Assembly: GCA_903874255.1 (NCBI GenBank) | Contig: CAIQRN010000081.1 | Span: forward strand, 1-42,557 | Direction: 5' to 3' | Length of the DNA stretch: 42,557 nt | Source of the DNA: an uncultured Actinomycetes bacterium | GTDB lineage: Bacteria; Actinomycetota; Actinomycetes; Nanopelagicales; Nanopelagicaceae | Shown here: positions 33,188-40,533 of the stretch, piece by piece | Layout of the letters: every line of letters begins with the position of its first letter | Numbering within the stretch: position 1 is the stretch's first letter | The notes under the pieces: generated by a model | What the model was told of the DNA's origin: nothing | Databases searched by the model: none | The model's input: only the letters and a program-made list of their open reading frames with translations | Made by a program: the position numbers and the translations under genes

Positions 33188-35155
33188 CTATAACTCCGGC
33201 AATAGTGATTTCTCGCGAATAAATGACAGAGATTCTTCCAAGTAGGATTCGATTGAAGCATCAGGATTCCCATTAAATGCCAAAATGGTAGAAGCTTTAG
33301 ATCTACTAAGTGAAACGTAACCAAGATTCTTTATAGGTGGATAAGTCGTATTCCCCGGTTTGTCGCACCATTTTTCGAGTTGATCGAGATCAAAAATGAG
33401 AACATGTGAAGCGCTGAGGCCGCGAATACCTTGGTGGTTTGCAATTCTTATCGCACCAAGTTGCGTTAACTCACGTCTTTGTTCTTGTGGAACTAAATCA
33501 TGGAATTTCAAATTTAGCACTGGTGCCAGTTCTTCGAGAGCAGATTTCACTGAGAAATAACTTGTTTCATCACTTTTCCCGGCGCTGAAATCAGACGATA
33601 AAGGCTTCGCTACCGCAATCAACAAATCCATTCCTCGGTTGGCTTTCTTTGCATCTTCTAAAGTGGAGAGAATGACTGAACGAATTGAAGGATCTCGCCC
33701 AGAGCCTTGCGCTAGACGTTCTATTTTGAAGTCATTATCCATTCGTGGCAACCCAAGATCAAATTCAAATTGATCACTAGGTGTTGGTTTTTGCAAGAGT
33801 TTTTGTTGAATCCATTCTTTTCCTAGTTTAATATCTGAAAAATTCTCCCAAAATGATTGTGCTAATAGAAAGGCACGAGTGGAATTTCTGAATGAGCGCT
33901 TTAATATTACGCGCTCAGCTTTTTTAAACCACTCCTGTAGCCAAGGACTTGGGTGAACTCCACCGTCAGAAAAATTATATAGCTCCTGACCTTTGCCATA
34001 TGCAATGAACCAAGATGCATTTGGCCGAGCCACCATTTCCACAATTTCAAAAAGTTCCTGTACTAAGTCCTGCGATTCGTCTATTAAGATGGTGTCATAA
34101 AGTACCCGCTCATTTTCTGGGATAGATTGCATGAGAGCCACTAAATCTGTTTTCAATGATGCGCGCCCACTAATTCCTTTACTAAATCCAAGCGATTTAT
34201 AAAAAGCCCATTCATCAAACACATCTATGAATCCGTAATCTCCTACGTCTTTCTTTAAAAGTTGATATTCGCGACGTTGATCAGCAGCAAGAACTTTGTT
34301 GAAGCAAATGTGCAATACGGCACCGCCCAAACTTGCATGTTTCAAACCAATTTCCCTAAGAATTGTGGTTTTACCGGTTCCAGGTGCTCCTTCAAACGAA
34401 ACATTGAACGACCCAGGTGGTGCATATTTGCTTCCATAATCTTTCGATTGGGCGACTGGGCGAGCTATTTCATCTTTCATACCTTGCGTTATTTCAATGA
34501 CATTAGACGAAGGTGCAATTGCAGTTCGAAATTCGCTCACGCCATCGTGATCACCGCGGCAATGTGGAGGTGTACGTGTTCCATGAATTGGTGAATCCAC
34601 AATTTGTTTCAGGCATTTAATGATTGATTCATAAGTTTCAAAATCATCTTTAAAAGCCATACCCTTAGATTGGATCTGAATCCGCGGATCAGTAAATCGA
34701 GCATTCCACTCTGCTCGAGTTATTTCGCTCCAGAGCACAGCAGTTTGTATAAAAGGAATCGTGGTAGGCACATTTTTCTTTCCATGGTAAAGCTTTAAAT
34801 AGTCGCGTAATTTTAGTGAGCCAGTCAGTACTTGACGGGCAGGATGTTGCTTTGGAGAATCCTTCTTGAGTACGAATTCATTGAGGTTATAAGTCTGTAT
34901 CGAATCCAACTTCATCGATTTTACCTCGAATAAAAACAGACCTGCGTATTCGTCAAAAATTATAAGATCTAAATCGGGCACCCCAGGCAAATAGTGCACA
35001 TCAAACCAGAGTTCATATTTTGCATTCCTAATTTCAGATAGGTGCTTCCCTAAAACATACTCACCGTGGTGCCCCAATAAATCTCTGGGGAGTTCGGTGT
35101 GGAGGATAGCCATCGGGGAAGTCTTGTCCGAATTCTGCTCACATGCAAGATGCAC
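33188..35155 (-). CDS. NERD nuclease-domain and superfamily 1 helicase fusion
   Basis: About 655 residues. The N-terminal NERD domain (about 25-115) has GEYVLGKHL, then PDLDLII and FLFEVKS; Asp and the EVK pair form a PD-(D/E)XK-like nuclease site. The UvrD-like helicase follows: Walker A GAPGTGKT (about 256-263), Walker B LIDESQDL, and late motifs SASHVLIFDLDQL and YVSLSRSK (motif VI). Such proteins occur in defence islands and probably process invading or damaged DNA. The start is uncertain: GTG at 35155 or TTG at 35158, 5 to 8 bases after TAATTT, or ATG at 35113; none has a good ribosome binding site. Confidence 0.85.
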   Translation of the reverse strand: MHLACEQNSDKTSPMAILHTELPRDLLGHHGEYVLGKHLSEIRNAKYELWFDVHYLPGVPDLDLIIFDEYAGLFLFEVKSMKLDSIQTYNLNEFVLKKDSPKQHPARQVLTGSLKLRDYLKLYHGKKNVPTTIPFIQTAVLWSEITRAEWNARFTDPRIQIQSKGMAFKDDFETYESIIKCLKQIVDSPIHGTRTPPHCRGDHDGVSEFRTAIAPSSNVIEITQGMKDEIARPVAQSKDYGSKYAPPGSFNVSFEGAPGTGKTTILREIGLKHASLGGAVLHICFNKVLAADQRREYQLLKKDVGDYGFIDVFDEWAFYKSLGFSKGISGRASLKTDLVALMQSIPENERVLYDTILIDESQDLVQELFEIVEMVARPNASWFIAYGKGQELYNFSDGGVHPSPWLQEWFKKAERVILKRSFRNSTRAFLLAQSFWENFSDIKLGKEWIQQKLLQKPTPSDQFEFDLGLPRMDNDFKIERLAQGSGRDPSIRSVILSTLEDAKKANRGMDLLIAVAKPLSSDFSAGKSDETSYFSVKSALEELAPVLNLKFHDLVPQEQRRELTQLGAIRIANHQGIRGLSASHVLIFDLDQLEKWCDKPGNTTYPPIKNLGYVSLSRSKASTILAFNGNPDASIESYLEESLSFIREKSLLPEL

Positions 35156-35159
35156 CAAA

Positions 35160-35213
35160 TTTGAAATTAGTGACTACTCCGTGATGCGTTTCCCTTTTGA
35201 AATTTGTCACTCC
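35160..35213. repeat. imperfect direct repeat between NERD and TPR genes
   Basis: TTTGAAATTAGTGACTACTCC from 35160 is partly repeated as TTTGAAATTTGTCACTCC from 35196, 36 bases apart. The second copy holds the -35 of the rightward promoter. Possible paired binding site. Confidence 0.35.
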
Positions 35214-35226
35214 CCTCTGCTATATT
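35197..35226 (+). promoter_or_regulatory. promoter of the plus-strand TPR operon
   Basis: TTGAAA (35197-35202), 18-base spacer, TATATT (35221-35226). Transcription would begin near 35233, about 290 bases before the GTG of the TPR gene. Confidence 0.55.
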
Positions 35227-35285
35227 TTTCCTAGGTTAAGAAATAAGCGTTAAGCCCTTTAGCTTGCTTATTGCCCTCCGCGCAG

Positions 35286-35390
35286 TACGACCCGCGTCCG
35301 GTGGCCCTAAAGGAAAACCTGCCGACGATGATGGACACCGTCGGAAGTAGCGGGTCTCTTTTGTTTAAGAGCCCAGTTAGGGCCAGGTTT
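35286..35390 (+). promoter_or_regulatory. structured 5' leader of the TPR operon, possible pseudoknot
   Basis: GACCCGC (35289-35295) pairs with GCGGGTC (35350-35356); inside lies the hairpin CCGACG/CGTCGG (35322-35344). TGGCCCTAA (35302-35310), in the same loop, pairs over 9 bp with TTAGGGCCA (35377-35385) beyond it, which would make a pseudoknot. AAACCTG (35315-35321) can pair alternatively with CAGGTTT (35384-35390). Competing helices suggest a switch. No known RNA class is recognised. Confidence 0.45.
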
Positions 35391-35393
35391 GTT

Positions 35394-35528
35394 ATGTCTA
35401 CTGAACATTCAAGTAGATCACTCCATGCACATGGCATTGCCGTGTATGGATCAACGGGCGGAGCGAGAGATTTGTCGGTTCCGGCTAATAAATTAGAGGC
35501 GCACGGTAAGGAAGGAAGAGGTGAATAG
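35394..35528 (+). CDS. possible 44-residue leader peptide
   Basis: Frame from ATG (MSTEHSSRSLHAHGIAVYG) to a TAG that overlaps the start of the TPR gene by 8 bases, an arrangement that would allow translational coupling. The ribosome binding site is weak (AGG, 8 bases upstream). The same frame is open further upstream to 35271 through the structured region. It has no recognised motif and may be chance. Confidence 0.25.
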   Translation: MSTEHSSRSLHAHGIAVYGSTGGARDLSVPANKLEAHGKEGRGE

Positions 35529-36462
35529 AGAAAACTCGCAAGAGCAGATGGAAAAAGAATTGTGGCAGCAGGTGGCCGAAAGCGAAGGGGCCAAACGCGC
35601 CGAAGCATATTTTTACCTAAGTCGAATCTCATTCGAAAAAGGTAAGTTCAAGGATTCACTGGCAATGTGTGAGACAGCCAGAGAGTTATTTGAAACCGAA
35701 GTAGGAAATAATTATCGACTTGAACTCTATGAAGTGAATATGGCAGCTTCAAGGATTCACGTAGAGCTAGGCCAGAGGTTAGAAGCGGCCGAAGCGCTGG
35801 GCAAAGCCATCGAGGCGGCCAAAGGATTTGATATCGAATTAGTGCCCGATCTTCTGCGAGATCAAGGAAGGCATTTCTACAGCGCAGATGAGTTCGAGAA
35901 GTCGATGCAATGTCATCACCAGGCAATCGCATTGACAGATCATTTAGCCCAAGATAGATCTTTGGGAATTGATTATCTGAACATCGGAATGTGTTTGCAT
36001 CAGTTGCGGCAATTACACGATGCGGTCGAGAAGTTAAAGCAAGCCAGGAGGTATTTCAAAGAGGACAAAGACTTTGATGATCTGGCTTATTGTGATGGCG
36101 AGATTGCTGAAATCTATGTCGAACTTGCATATGGGCCGCATATTTTGAAGTATGGCCAGCGGGCACTTGATTTCTTTACAACGGTGCGTGACTACCGGCG
36201 GATGTGGTGGCTGCAGTACTACATAGGAATAGCTTGGCGAATACAGGATGAACAAGATGTAGCGCTAGAGCATTTGGAGGCGGCAAAAGAGTTAGCGCAC
36301 GAACAAGGGCGCCAACCATGGGAGTTCTTCGTAAAGGTTGAAAAAGAAATCGCCGAGATATTAATTATCAAAGGTCGAGTTCATGAAGGTCAGGAAATCC
36401 TTCGGCGCATCCGCAGCGTTGAAGGGATTACTGAAAGCGAGGCAATACATGAAGCTGCGTAA
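35521..36462 (+). CDS. tetratricopeptide-repeat protein, paralogue of the minus-strand TPR protein
   Basis: 313 residues from a GTG preceded by GGAAGGAAGAG. All-helical TPR repeats, for example YFYLSRISFEKGKFKDSLAM, HFYSADEFEKSMQCHHQAI and YLNIGMCLHQLRQLHDAVEK. Same length and same order of motifs as the TPR protein at 30858-31781, in opposite orientation, so the two probably arose by duplication. No catalytic motif. First gene of an operon with the 195-residue and 38-residue proteins. Its regulation differs: no LexA box, but a 290-base structured leader. Confidence 0.85.
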   Translation: MNRENSQEQMEKELWQQVAESEGAKRAEAYFYLSRISFEKGKFKDSLAMCETARELFETEVGNNYRLELYEVNMAASRIHVELGQRLEAAEALGKAIEAAKGFDIELVPDLLRDQGRHFYSADEFEKSMQCHHQAIALTDHLAQDRSLGIDYLNIGMCLHQLRQLHDAVEKLKQARRYFKEDKDFDDLAYCDGEIAEIYVELAYGPHILKYGQRALDFFTTVRDYRRMWWLQYYIGIAWRIQDEQDVALEHLEAAKELAHEQGRQPWEFFVKVEKEIAEILIIKGRVHEGQEILRRIRSVEGITESEAIHEAA

Positions 36463-37036
36463 AGAAGTGAAGTCAGGTTCTGCAGGAACTCCCCTCCTGC
36501 AGGAATCTGCTTACACAATCAGTCACGAATACAACGCAGTTACAGCTGACGATCTTCGGGATCTAAAGCAGAAGTTAGATGCCGCTCCAGATAGGGAAAA
36601 GTACGGGCGCTATCGAGCGCGGTTGTTCTACGGCAATTTACGGCGCTGGCAAAGACAGGGGCTGCACTTTCTATATGTCAGCGGAGTTGGCACGAAAGAA
36701 TGCACATGCGGTTTGGTGCTCCATGAAAATGCCGAGGCTGATCAAGAAAAAGCAGTTTTTGTTTCAAATGTGATTCAAGAAAAGCTGCGTGAAATTGAAC
36801 TCGAAAAACTGCAACTGGTAAAAGGTCATATGAGTTTGCCTTCGTTGAAAGTACCAACAGTGGCACTAATAGTTAATTTCACCTTTAAGGAAAGCATTAA
36901 TGATTATCTCTGGAACGCAATGTGCCAGGAGTGCGGCGAATACTTAGTGCAGGCAAGAGATAGCGAGGCGAAATTATTTGTCAAAGAACACAACAAGGGC
37001 TGTGGGCCAAAAAAGTTGAAGAAAGAAGGTAAATGA
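36449..37036 (+). CDS. hypothetical protein of the TPR operon
   Basis: 195 residues from ATG 36449, which has GAGG 7 bases upstream and overlaps the TPR gene by 14 bases; the frame is open further upstream but inside the TPR gene. It contains CTCGLVLHE near the middle and CQECGEYL with a late Cys near the C-terminus, possible metal sites, and a very basic end (KGCGPKKLKKEGK). The fold is not recognised. Tight coupling suggests it works with the TPR protein. Confidence 0.7.
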   Translation: MKLRKEVKSGSAGTPLLQESAYTISHEYNAVTADDLRDLKQKLDAAPDREKYGRYRARLFYGNLRRWQRQGLHFLYVSGVGTKECTCGLVLHENAEADQEKAVFVSNVIQEKLREIELEKLQLVKGHMSLPSLKVPTVALIVNFTFKESINDYLWNAMCQECGEYLVQARDSEAKLFVKEHNKGCGPKKLKKEGK

Positions 37037-37039
37037 GTT

Positions 37040-37156
37040 ATGGGAAATGTAGCTAACCGGCAATGTCCGATGTGCCGTAGTACCGATATCGACCAGAAAT
37101 GGAATCTGGCGAACTATTACTTCCAGTGCAATACGTGCGGTGAGAGATGGAAATGA
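37040..37156 (+). CDS. 38-residue zinc-ribbon protein
   Basis: Begins MGNVANRQCPMC and ends CNTCGERWK. Two CysXXCys pairs (9-12 and 30-33) separated by 17 residues form a minimal zinc ribbon, like those of transcription or RNA-binding proteins. It starts 3 bases after the stop of the preceding gene and is followed at once by a strong terminator, so it is the last gene of the TPR operon. Too short for automatic calling. Confidence 0.7.
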   Translation: MGNVANRQCPMCRSTDIDQKWNLANYYFQCNTCGERWK

Positions 37157-37172
37157 TGTAGGAAGTAAATAT

Positions 37173-37204
37173 AAAGAGGGGCCGGCATGAGCCAGCCCCT
37201 CTTT
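37173..37204. terminator. bidirectional terminator
   Basis: AAAGAGGGGC/GCCCCTCTTT, 10-bp stem with a short extension, loop ATGA. It closes the TPR operon on the plus strand and the small membrane-protein gene on the minus strand. Confidence 0.9.
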
Positions 37205-37218
37205 ATACTTTCTAAAAT

Positions 37219-37572
37219 TTAAGCGTTTATTGCCATCACCTGCGTCACCGCAGCGACAATGCAAATTACCAAGCAGAAGATGCGGAAAGCTCCCCATGGA
37301 GTTTGCTTGCCGCCATTTGCATATACAGAGTTTTCATCGCCAACATCTTGAGAAAGTGCTGCAAACATCTTGAGCTCTGTATCAAAAGATAAGAAACTGG
37401 CGATATTGAGAATGATTACAAACGCAGTCAAGGCTAATTGAGTCTGGCTGTTCAAATGAGCAAAACAGGTAATTGCAATCGAGGCTGCATTACCCATAAG
37501 AAATGTCATGCGAGTGGTGTTAAAGCCGAGCTCTGCGTTGTGTGCTCGTTGTGCGATGAGATGTTGATCCAT
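37219..37572 (-). CDS. small membrane protein of unknown function
   Basis: 117 residues. Three hydrophobic segments are visible: MTFLMGNAASIAITCFA, LALTAFVIILNIASFL and IFCLVICIVAAVTQVMAI. A soluble loop with charged residues (DQDVGDENSVYANGGK-like) lies before the last one. No family is recognised. GGAGAGG precedes the ATG. Monocistronic, with the shared terminator downstream. Confidence 0.7.
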   Translation of the reverse strand: MDQHLIAQRAHNAELGFNTTRMTFLMGNAASIAITCFAHLNSQTQLALTAFVIILNIASFLSFDTELKMFAALSQDVGDENSVYANGGKQTPWGAFRIFCLVICIVAAVTQVMAINA

Positions 37573-37641
37573 TTTTCTGCCTCTCCGTTGAAGTAGTAAG
37601 GATTTCTGGAGATAACTTTCCTACAAACTGGGGCGAATTTC

Positions 37642-37664
37642 AGTAAACACACCGATTGTTTACT
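37642..37664 (-). terminator. hairpin after the SOUL gene
   Basis: AGTAAACA/TGTTTACT, perfect 8-bp arms with a 7-base loop, 7 bases past the SOUL stop. No T-run, so its termination role is uncertain. Confidence 0.35.
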
Positions 37665-37670
37665 TAGGCT

Positions 37671-38195
37671 TCACTCAGATAGTGGGATAACAATCTCGTT
37701 GTATTGCAGGAAACCTGGCTTAAAGGGCGGATCAAAGCGGCAGACTCTCGTTTCATCCGACAGCGCAATGTTTTCTTTGGCCGCAGCCGAGCGAAGTTCT
37801 TCGATTTTCTTATTGGCCACTTCGGCAGTTGCTTTGCCTCGAAAGGATAAGGCCACGCATTTTTCTGCTTTTAGTTCGCGTAAAACTACGCGTGCATCAT
37901 TTGGATCTGGCATATCGGCCATAGTGCTTCCGGCGGGCATTACGAAAGAGACAAACCAGTCATCTGATTTGTTGGTCTCTACATTTTGGGCGGCAATAAC
38001 TGGGGCGGTCATGGCAATTTTTTGTGATGCGGTATTGCCTTTTGATATGTAATTAAAGAGAGAGCCAAATGCCGCACTTGATCCATCGGAAAAATTTGCT
38101 TTGGTTTTAACTTCGGCGATAACGCAGGGCATGTACTCGCGAATTTCGAAATCGTTATAGGTTTTAAGTGTTCGAAACTCTTGTCTGGCGGTCAT
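37671..38195 (-). CDS. SOUL-family haem-binding protein
   Basis: 174 residues from MTARQEFRTL. The SOUL/HBP fold is indicated by YNDFEIREYMPCVIAEV, then FGSLFNYISKGN, KIAMTAPVI and a C-terminal PPFKPGFLQYNEIVIPL. Members bind haem or tetrapyrroles in the cytoplasm. TACCCT lies 7 bases before this ATG and no Shine-Dalgarno is present; an upstream in-frame ATG lies inside the GNAT gene and is not preferred. It lies 20 bases after the GNAT gene. Confidence 0.85.
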   Translation of the reverse strand: MTARQEFRTLKTYNDFEIREYMPCVIAEVKTKANFSDGSSAAFGSLFNYISKGNTASQKIAMTAPVIAAQNVETNKSDDWFVSFVMPAGSTMADMPDPNDARVVLRELKAEKCVALSFRGKATAEVANKKIEELRSAAAKENIALSDETRVCRFDPPFKPGFLQYNEIVIPLSE

Positions 38196-38202
38196 GGTTT
38201 CA

Positions 38203-38208
38203 AGGGTA
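38203..38208 (-). promoter_or_regulatory. -10 element of the SOUL gene
   Basis: TACCCT on the minus strand, 7 bases before the ATG, consistent with a leaderless or nearly leaderless mRNA. No good -35. Confidence 0.4.
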
Positions 38209-38215
38209 TCTTGAA

Positions 38216-38836
38216 TTAGAAAATTAAGCCCATGATGCATTCATTGGCATCTTCGGTGACTTCGATAAAGCCAAACTTCTTATAAAAGGCACGGGCGCGA
38301 TCATTCTTTGAAGACATGTGTAGGTGCACCCCAGTTGAACCTGCAGTTTTTAATTCATCCAGTAAGTAGGCAATCATGGCTTTGCCATAACCCGCGCTTT
38401 GATGTGATTCAAGGATGTCGATGTGCAGGTGTGATGGATACTTCGCAATTAATGCTGGGTCGCTAAAACCTTGCTTAGCTAAATCTTTAAGCAGATCTTG
38501 ATCTGAGGCTGTGATCTCAGAATCTACTTGGACATATTTTGCTTTCGTGGTTGACCAATAACCTTGGGCTAACGTGTTTTCAAATGCTTGAGTATCTAGA
38601 ACGCCAAGCAAGTAGCCAACTACTTTGTTGTCAGCGATTAGGGCATATGCAAAATCGGGTTGGTGTAGAACATATGGGGCGACATAAATATCTCCGACAA
38701 GTTCGGGCAGTTTATGAAGGTGTGTGGCATCTTTACCGGAGTCGCCAGTCTGTAAACAGATGCGCAGTAAATCGGGAAGATCGGCGGCAGTTGCAGAGCG
38801 CAACACCACACCACTACCTAAATGCGCCTCTTTCAC
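38216..38836 (-). CDS. GNAT N-acetyltransferase
   Basis: 206 residues from the GTG at 38836, chosen because TACGAT lies exactly 6 bases upstream; the frame is open further upstream but overlaps the divergent kinase gene. GNAT motifs are VVLRSATAADLPDLLRICLQTGD at the start, IADNKVVGYLLGVLD (motif C/D), HIDILESHQSAGYGKAMI (motif A, acetyl-CoA loop) and ARAFYKKFGFIEV (motif B). The N-terminal part resembles the acetyltransferase region associated with O-GlcNAcase-type proteins. The substrate is unknown, though its neighbourhood suggests amino sugars. Confidence 0.85.
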   Translation of the reverse strand: MKEAHLGSGVVLRSATAADLPDLLRICLQTGDSGKDATHLHKLPELVGDIYVAPYVLHQPDFAYALIADNKVVGYLLGVLDTQAFENTLAQGYWSTTKAKYVQVDSEITASDQDLLKDLAKQGFSDPALIAKYPSHLHIDILESHQSAGYGKAMIAYLLDELKTAGSTGVHLHMSSKNDRARAFYKKFGFIEVTEDANECIMGLIF

Positions 38837-38842
38837 GCCATA

Positions 38843-38848
38843 ATCGTA
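38843..38848 (-). promoter_or_regulatory. leaderless -10 element of the GNAT gene
   Basis: TACGAT on the minus strand, 6 bases before the GTG start. Confidence 0.5.
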
Positions 38849-38876
38849 CCCTCGCGCATGGAAAGAGGTAGATACG

Positions 38877-40532
38877 TTGGCAAGCATTGCAGGTAGCTAT
38901 ATCGCTATCGATGCCGGTGGAACTCGCTTGCGCGGCTTTGAATCTATTGGTGGCACAGAGTTTTCTGGTGCCGGAGTACGACATACACAATCGTTGGCCT
39001 TTGATTTGGCGCAATCAATTGTGGGCACAATCCCCTATGAAGTGAGCGAAGTTGAAACTTTAGTCTTGAGTTTGGCGGCGATTCCGCAAAAAATTGAAGA
39101 TCGTGAACTTTTAGCTGCCGCGATTTGGCAGCGATTAAAGTTTTCACAGTTGATAATTGTTTCAGATACCAAGGCTGCAGCGTTAAGTAGTCAAACACAA
39201 GCAGATTTAACGATTGCTGTTGGTACTGGAATAACTGCCTTGGTTGATTCCGGTGAGAATAAATTTGAACTAACGGGCCATGGCTATTTAATTGGTGATG
39301 AAGCAAGTGGGTATTGGATCGGGCGAAGTGGAGTTAATGCTGCGCTGCGCGCCGATGAAGGGCGCGGGCCAACTACTAGCTTGTTGAAATCGGCGACTGA
39401 TTTTTATCATGTGCCGGCGGCGCAGTTGGCGGATTATTTACATCAATTGCCTAATCCAGTAACACAGATTGCCGCTTTTGCTCCAATGGTTGTTGCTGCA
39501 GCAAGTGAAGGTGATGCCCAGGCTTCGTTGATAATTTCACAAGCGGCCGAAGAAATCGTGGAACTTATCAAGATTGCTATTTCACGCGCTGGCGTTAAAA
39601 CTGTGGCACTTATTGGAGGCGCAATCCCCCGCGATGGCTTGCTCCACAGCCAAGTTGTAGCAGGTGGTAAAGATCTAGGAATTGAATTTGTGAATTCAAC
39701 TGCCGAACCGCTAGCCGGTGCGCGAAAGATTGCCGAAGATAATGCGCTGCACAATCAAGAGATTGTGATTCACAGTTCGCACATCAGTACCGAAACTTGG
39801 AGCAACTTGTATTTGCTCAACGCCCAGGATTTGTTGGGGCAGGTTGCACTGACCCAACATGGCGCAGTTGCTGATTGCGTGCAGCTATTTGCCGATGCGT
39901 TATCAAAGGGCAAAATGATTCACACCTTTGGCACTGGGCATTCGCATTTATTAGCCGAAGAGATTTTCTATCGCGCAGGTGGTTTAGCTGCCGTCTATCC
40001 GATTCTGGATGAGCGTTTAATGCTCCATAAAGATGTCGTTAAAGGCAGTCAGAATGAACGTTTGCCTGGCTTGGCCCAAGAGTTATTGGATAAGCATCCT
40101 GTCGCCGCCGGTGATGTGGTGATTGTTATTTCAAATAGCGGTGGCAACCAAGTCACTATTGATTTAGTCAATCTTTCAAAAGCTGCGGGTGCATCGGTAA
40201 TTGCGGTGACAAGTATTAACCATGCAACTAGCGGTGCGGCAAGATCAAATGCGGCGCAGAAGATTCATCAGCTGGCCGATGTGGTTTTAGATAATTCAGG
40301 TGTCGTGGGTGATGCATCAGTACAAGTTGCTGGCTCATTGATGTCAGTTGGGCCAACATCAACTGTTATTGGCGGGGCGCTGCTGCAATCTGTGGTCGTT
40401 GGAACTGTGGCTGAATTAGTTAAACGCGGGGTTGCCCCTGAAATATTCTTGAGCAGCAACTTAGCTAATGGCGATGAAAATAATGCGAAATTATTTGATA
40501 AATATCGCCCGCTTATTGATCTTTATAACTAA
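38877..40532 (+). CDS. BadF-type sugar kinase fused to a SIS domain
   Basis: 551 residues from a TTG with AGAGG 8 bases upstream. Residues 1 to about 290 are an actin-fold BadF/BadG kinase like N-acetylglucosamine kinase: YIAIDAGGTRLRG (phosphate 1), VSDTKAAAL, AVGTGITAL, GDEASGYWIG and ALIGGAIPRDG (adenosine). Residues from about 305 are a SIS phosphosugar-binding domain of the COG4821 type: IHTFGTGHSHLLAEEIFYRAGG and VVIVISNSGGNQVTIDL. The fusion would phosphorylate a sugar and then isomerise or cleave the product. Beside a sugar ABC transporter, an amino-sugar route is likely. The TTG start is uncertain. Confidence 0.85.
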   Translation: MASIAGSYIAIDAGGTRLRGFESIGGTEFSGAGVRHTQSLAFDLAQSIVGTIPYEVSEVETLVLSLAAIPQKIEDRELLAAAIWQRLKFSQLIIVSDTKAAALSSQTQADLTIAVGTGITALVDSGENKFELTGHGYLIGDEASGYWIGRSGVNAALRADEGRGPTTSLLKSATDFYHVPAAQLADYLHQLPNPVTQIAAFAPMVVAAASEGDAQASLIISQAAEEIVELIKIAISRAGVKTVALIGGAIPRDGLLHSQVVAGGKDLGIEFVNSTAEPLAGARKIAEDNALHNQEIVIHSSHISTETWSNLYLLNAQDLLGQVALTQHGAVADCVQLFADALSKGKMIHTFGTGHSHLLAEEIFYRAGGLAAVYPILDERLMLHKDVVKGSQNERLPGLAQELLDKHPVAAGDVVIVISNSGGNQVTIDLVNLSKAAGASVIAVTSINHATSGAARSNAAQKIHQLADVVLDNSGVVGDASVQVAGSLMSVGPTSTVIGGALLQSVVVGTVAELVKRGVAPEIFLSSNLANGDENNAKLFDKYRPLIDLYN

Positions 40533-40533
40533 C

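Noticed and set aside
35231-35632. 133-codon minus-strand frame
   Set aside because: It crosses the structured leader and the start of the TPR gene, with no ribosome binding site.
36974-37297. 107-codon minus-strand frame
   Set aside because: It runs across the zinc-ribbon gene and the bidirectional terminator.
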